NCBI GenBank assembly: GCA_003260075.1
Contig: QLIY01000181.1
Span: 132,695-196,694 of the forward strand
Direction: 5' to 3'
Origin: Phallusia mammillata
Lineage: Eukaryota; Chordata; Ascidiacea; Phlebobranchia; Ascidiidae
Length of the DNA: 64,000 nt
Under the pieces are notes generated by a model. It was not told where the DNA came from. It saw only the letters and a program-made list of their open reading frames with translations, and did no database searches. Below, one piece after another: positions 61,166 through 64,000 of this stretch. Within the stretch, counting starts at the first letter, position 1. The number at the start of each line of letters is the position of its first letter. The position numbers and the translations under genes are program-made.

Positions 61166-64000
61166 TTAGGAAATTGTAAGTGAAAAATAAATTCATTCCA
61201 TGATCTTGTATAACGCAAAGAACTGTTACTTTAAACAAATAGTACGAAGTAGGTTCTGAAAGCGCGAATTTTTACAACGAAGATCGAAGCAAATGTAAAT
61301 GAAGTAACTTAGTACAATATAACAGAAAGAGATAGGGGGCTGCACTGAGATGTAAATAAAAGCAATGATCAAAGCGGTAATAAAAAAAAAACGTAAGCAA
61401 ATTGTGGTCATGCACGATTGTTCCTGAGGAAATGGTCATAACGCTACATAAAACAGCTTAAACAGACACAGTTGCGTGAATTCCTATTCTTTGTTCAATC
61501 GGGGTTTATATTCATGAAAAATGATTCAAGTAGGGCCAATTATGTTTGTCGTTGGAGCTGCCCAACAACAAATATAAACGTGTCTGCCAACCTTATGGTA
61601 GAGCCAGATAAGCCAACTAGTCTCAGACATGTATTGGTTTACAAAACACACCCAATTTGGTAAAGTGTTGGAATGCAAAAACGTCAATGCTATTGCTGTA
61701 GCACGCGGAATGTTACGTAGGAATGCCTGTTACATAATGGTCTACAATGTAGACTCTACATTACCAAAACCAGCTGGAGCACGTTTGGTAAGCATGCAAA
61801 GTTCGTTCTGAACAGTGAACTTAACGGATCCTATTGAGGCTATGTTGCACATTTGGCATGCCAACAACTTTTAAAGTATCAAACATGTGTTCGAAACAGT
61901 AACAGGTTTACATTTGTAGTCAGCAACGCAAATACTTAAAAATGTTTTTGATAGATCGCTTGACGTTGGTTACAATTCAATTTCAACTTCAATTAAAAAA
62001 TAGCTGCACGTTTCAAAACGTGCAAAGACCTTGGGGCTTTCTGATGCAATGCAACGTGATTCGTAATTTATTTCAATGCAAAATTTTGCACGAATTACCT
62101 ACTGCATGAACTATAACAGACGAAGACCCTGTGTTGGTGTTGTCAACGATTTGTAGCGGGTCCTATTTTTTTCCTATTTAAATTAATTTTCAAGACAAAC
62201 AATAATGAATTTGCATTTATCGATGATGACCATCAACCACGACACCTTAATTACGAGGCCGTTTTTATTACTTACGGGAGGAATTTTTGCAATTCCACCT
62301 AGGAAAATCCAGTCTAAAATTGGGTGAAAATGTATAAAAACACCCGCTTGGAAAGATCGGTTTGTTTCTACCCTTGGGATATTAGTAAACTTCCCACCTT
62401 TTGGTGGAAATTTTGAACCACCTGTATGGGTGGTCGTTTACACCTTTACGATCTACAGTGTGCACTGTCCCGTTTTCGGTTATCAACACATTTAATTTTT
62501 TTATTGTTTATCACTTCAAGCTTAAATGAAGGATGCTCTGGACCATAAGTTTCGAAGTTTAACAAAGCTAAAATATCTTTTCACTGCCAACACGAAGGTT
62601 AGAACAGATAGTTTTAGTTTTACTAAACAAACACATCCAACGTGATAAAATAGTCTAAATCACAGAGTGTTTTGTCTTTAATCAAAATGGACACCGAAGT
62701 TTAGGTTTGATTTATACGGATTTTCAGAATTACTAATACTTACGTATGGTTTATTTTTTGTGATGAAAACATATCATTCAAATTAGTGCGATTGAAATAT
62801 TTGGTCATAAGTGCAATTGATTGCGCAATCCGTGACTGGCAAACGATAAACGTCTAGAATTGCAGTGGTCAAGTAAACAACTGCCTTTTTTCAGTTGTCT
62901 TCTTTGGTAAACGTGACACGACGAAGACTGTTTCCCACGTTTACCATTTAAAGTTTATAATAATGCAAGCTACAAAGTCAACCGTTTAAAACTCTTAACA
63001 TAAGATAAATGAATAAAGACTTTAAGGATACGTTGCTATGTGTTAGTTGCCAATAGCTATCCTTGGAATGCTTGAAACAGTTATTGTTAATGATAGTTGT
63101 GTTTCAATCGTTAATGATAGTTGTGTTTTCAATCATCACATTGAATAGTTTGCAAGATTTGTAAGTTAACATAAAAGTAGCGTTTCTCAACTATTTTGAT
63201 TTTTACTTCATTTTCTTCATGAACAGGTTCTTTGGTAATTAGGTAAAGTGTTGGAATGCAAAAATGTCAATGCTATTGCTGTAGCACGCGGAATGTTATG
63301 TGGGAATGCCTGTCACATAGTAACAGATACAGTTGCGCGAGTTCCCAATCTTTGTTTGTATTGCTTGATGAACAATGATCCTAAAAGCGTCAACTTGTAT
63401 TTGTAATCGGAACATGCCCTATAGGGTTTAAAATTTTTTATAGGTGGGTCGGGTGCGCTTGAATATACTTTGACTTTGCACTTCTTGAGTGTTTGATTTC
63501 TCATGTGCATAGATTGCGTCGGGTTTGGCTATGTTTGACGCCTCACAGGGACAAGTTAGGCGGTATACCACACTCGTGACATAGTTGCTTGATGTTCTTA
63601 TATTAGAACTATAACTCAATTTTTTCTCGTGTTGTGAACAAACCTGAGACAGAGTTTTCCGTGTCCAGCCGAAATACGGTTGATAAATGTGCCTAGTTCC
63701 TTCCGAACTTGGGAAATTGCCTCTAAAAATGAGAGTCACCTTAACATTGACTGGAAGGCTCCGGATGGTGTTAAGTTGGAGTGTTTGTTGTTAAGGTATA
63801 TAGCTAAAAGGGCCATGGTTAAGAAGCAAGTGTTAAAATTAGTTTTATTGCATTTTTATTATAATTCCTTACCATAACCGTCAGTATTTGTTGAAGGTAT
63901 ATTGTTTAAAATGGCTGTTGGTGCTCATTGCGCCGCTTATGTGAATTTAGCCAAATGTGGGGCTGTCGTGAGGTATGGTGTTCATAGATTTTCCTGTCAA

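Larger units (their letters stand above)
57371..64000 (-). mobile_element. Degenerate Penelope-like retroelement sequence, several copies
   Basis: On the minus strand a reverse transcriptase can be followed in pieces: VVIRYPIVPLVADVLIT (about 60500-60440, in the place of the MGSPLSP..AD motif), KRYVDDLFLAL with the catalytic YVDD at 60383-60372, and INFTDNRNAIIPFLL (about 60330-60285, like the IKFT..E..G.LPFLD motif). Downstream, 59783-59300 carries VVYRLTCPCE then, in another frame, QTRRNLCT.EIKHSRS. That resembles the Cys-containing GIY-YIG endonuclease that follows the RT in Penelope-like elements. Frames are broken throughout. 57755-57810 and 58655-58710 carry further copies of the ADVLV segment. 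Confidence 0.5.

Overview
The window is eukaryotic, AT-rich genomic DNA. Genes are split by short GT-AG introns (a few also read as GC-AG). They encode secreted animal-type extracellular modules: F5/8-type C (discoidin) domains, LCCL domains, a calcium-binding-type EGF domain and a SUEL-type (rhamnose/galactose-binding) lectin domain. A second family is intronless and encodes 12-TM major-facilitator transporters resembling the SLC49/FLVCR group. The content suggests a heterozygous marine invertebrate; an ascidian such as Ciona is my guess, not something the sequence proves.

Layout. 1-4.4 kb: a partial discoidin exon (-), a small MITE, and an intact six-exon discoidin gene (+). 5.6-20.2 kb: left arm of a large, eroded inverted duplication. 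It holds a damaged discoidin gene (+), two TE insertions, an MFS gene with one frameshift (-), an MFS pseudogene (+), a hAT-type MITE, and a SUEL-lectin plus discoidin gene (-). 23-25 kb: a three-exon gene for an unrecognised secreted protein of about 140 aa, present as two haplotypes, one with a MITE in an exon. 26-28.4 and 31.4-36 kb: two tandem LCCL-LCCL-EGF-F5/8C genes (-), with a decayed third copy near 29.1-29.7 kb. 40.1-41.9 kb: an intact discoidin gene (+). 44-56.5 kb: right arm of the inverted duplication, with a SUEL pseudogene, a tandem array of MFS copies (one intact, 48.7-50.2 kb), and an intact discoidin gene (-) at 54.2-56.2 kb. 57.4-64 kb: degenerate Penelope-like retroelement sequence in several near-identical copies.

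The discoidin genes share one plan. A signal peptide and short linker exons are followed by an F5/8C domain split over three exons. The last exon is 138 nt in most copies and ends EYLTC-stop. Nearly all internal introns are phase 1 and the last is phase 0, so modules can be shuffled or skipped without losing frame. This looks like a local, rapidly duplicating family of secreted recognition or adhesion proteins; that role is inferred from domains only.

The assembly needs caution. At least 16 runs of C or G of only 10-11 nt occur, and most are followed by a second copy of the sequence just before them, differing by SNPs. These look like unmerged haplotypes or overlapping contigs joined by a fixed spacer, not biological tandem duplications. 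Much longer poly-G/C runs (35-97 nt), single Ns and a 505-nt N gap are also present.
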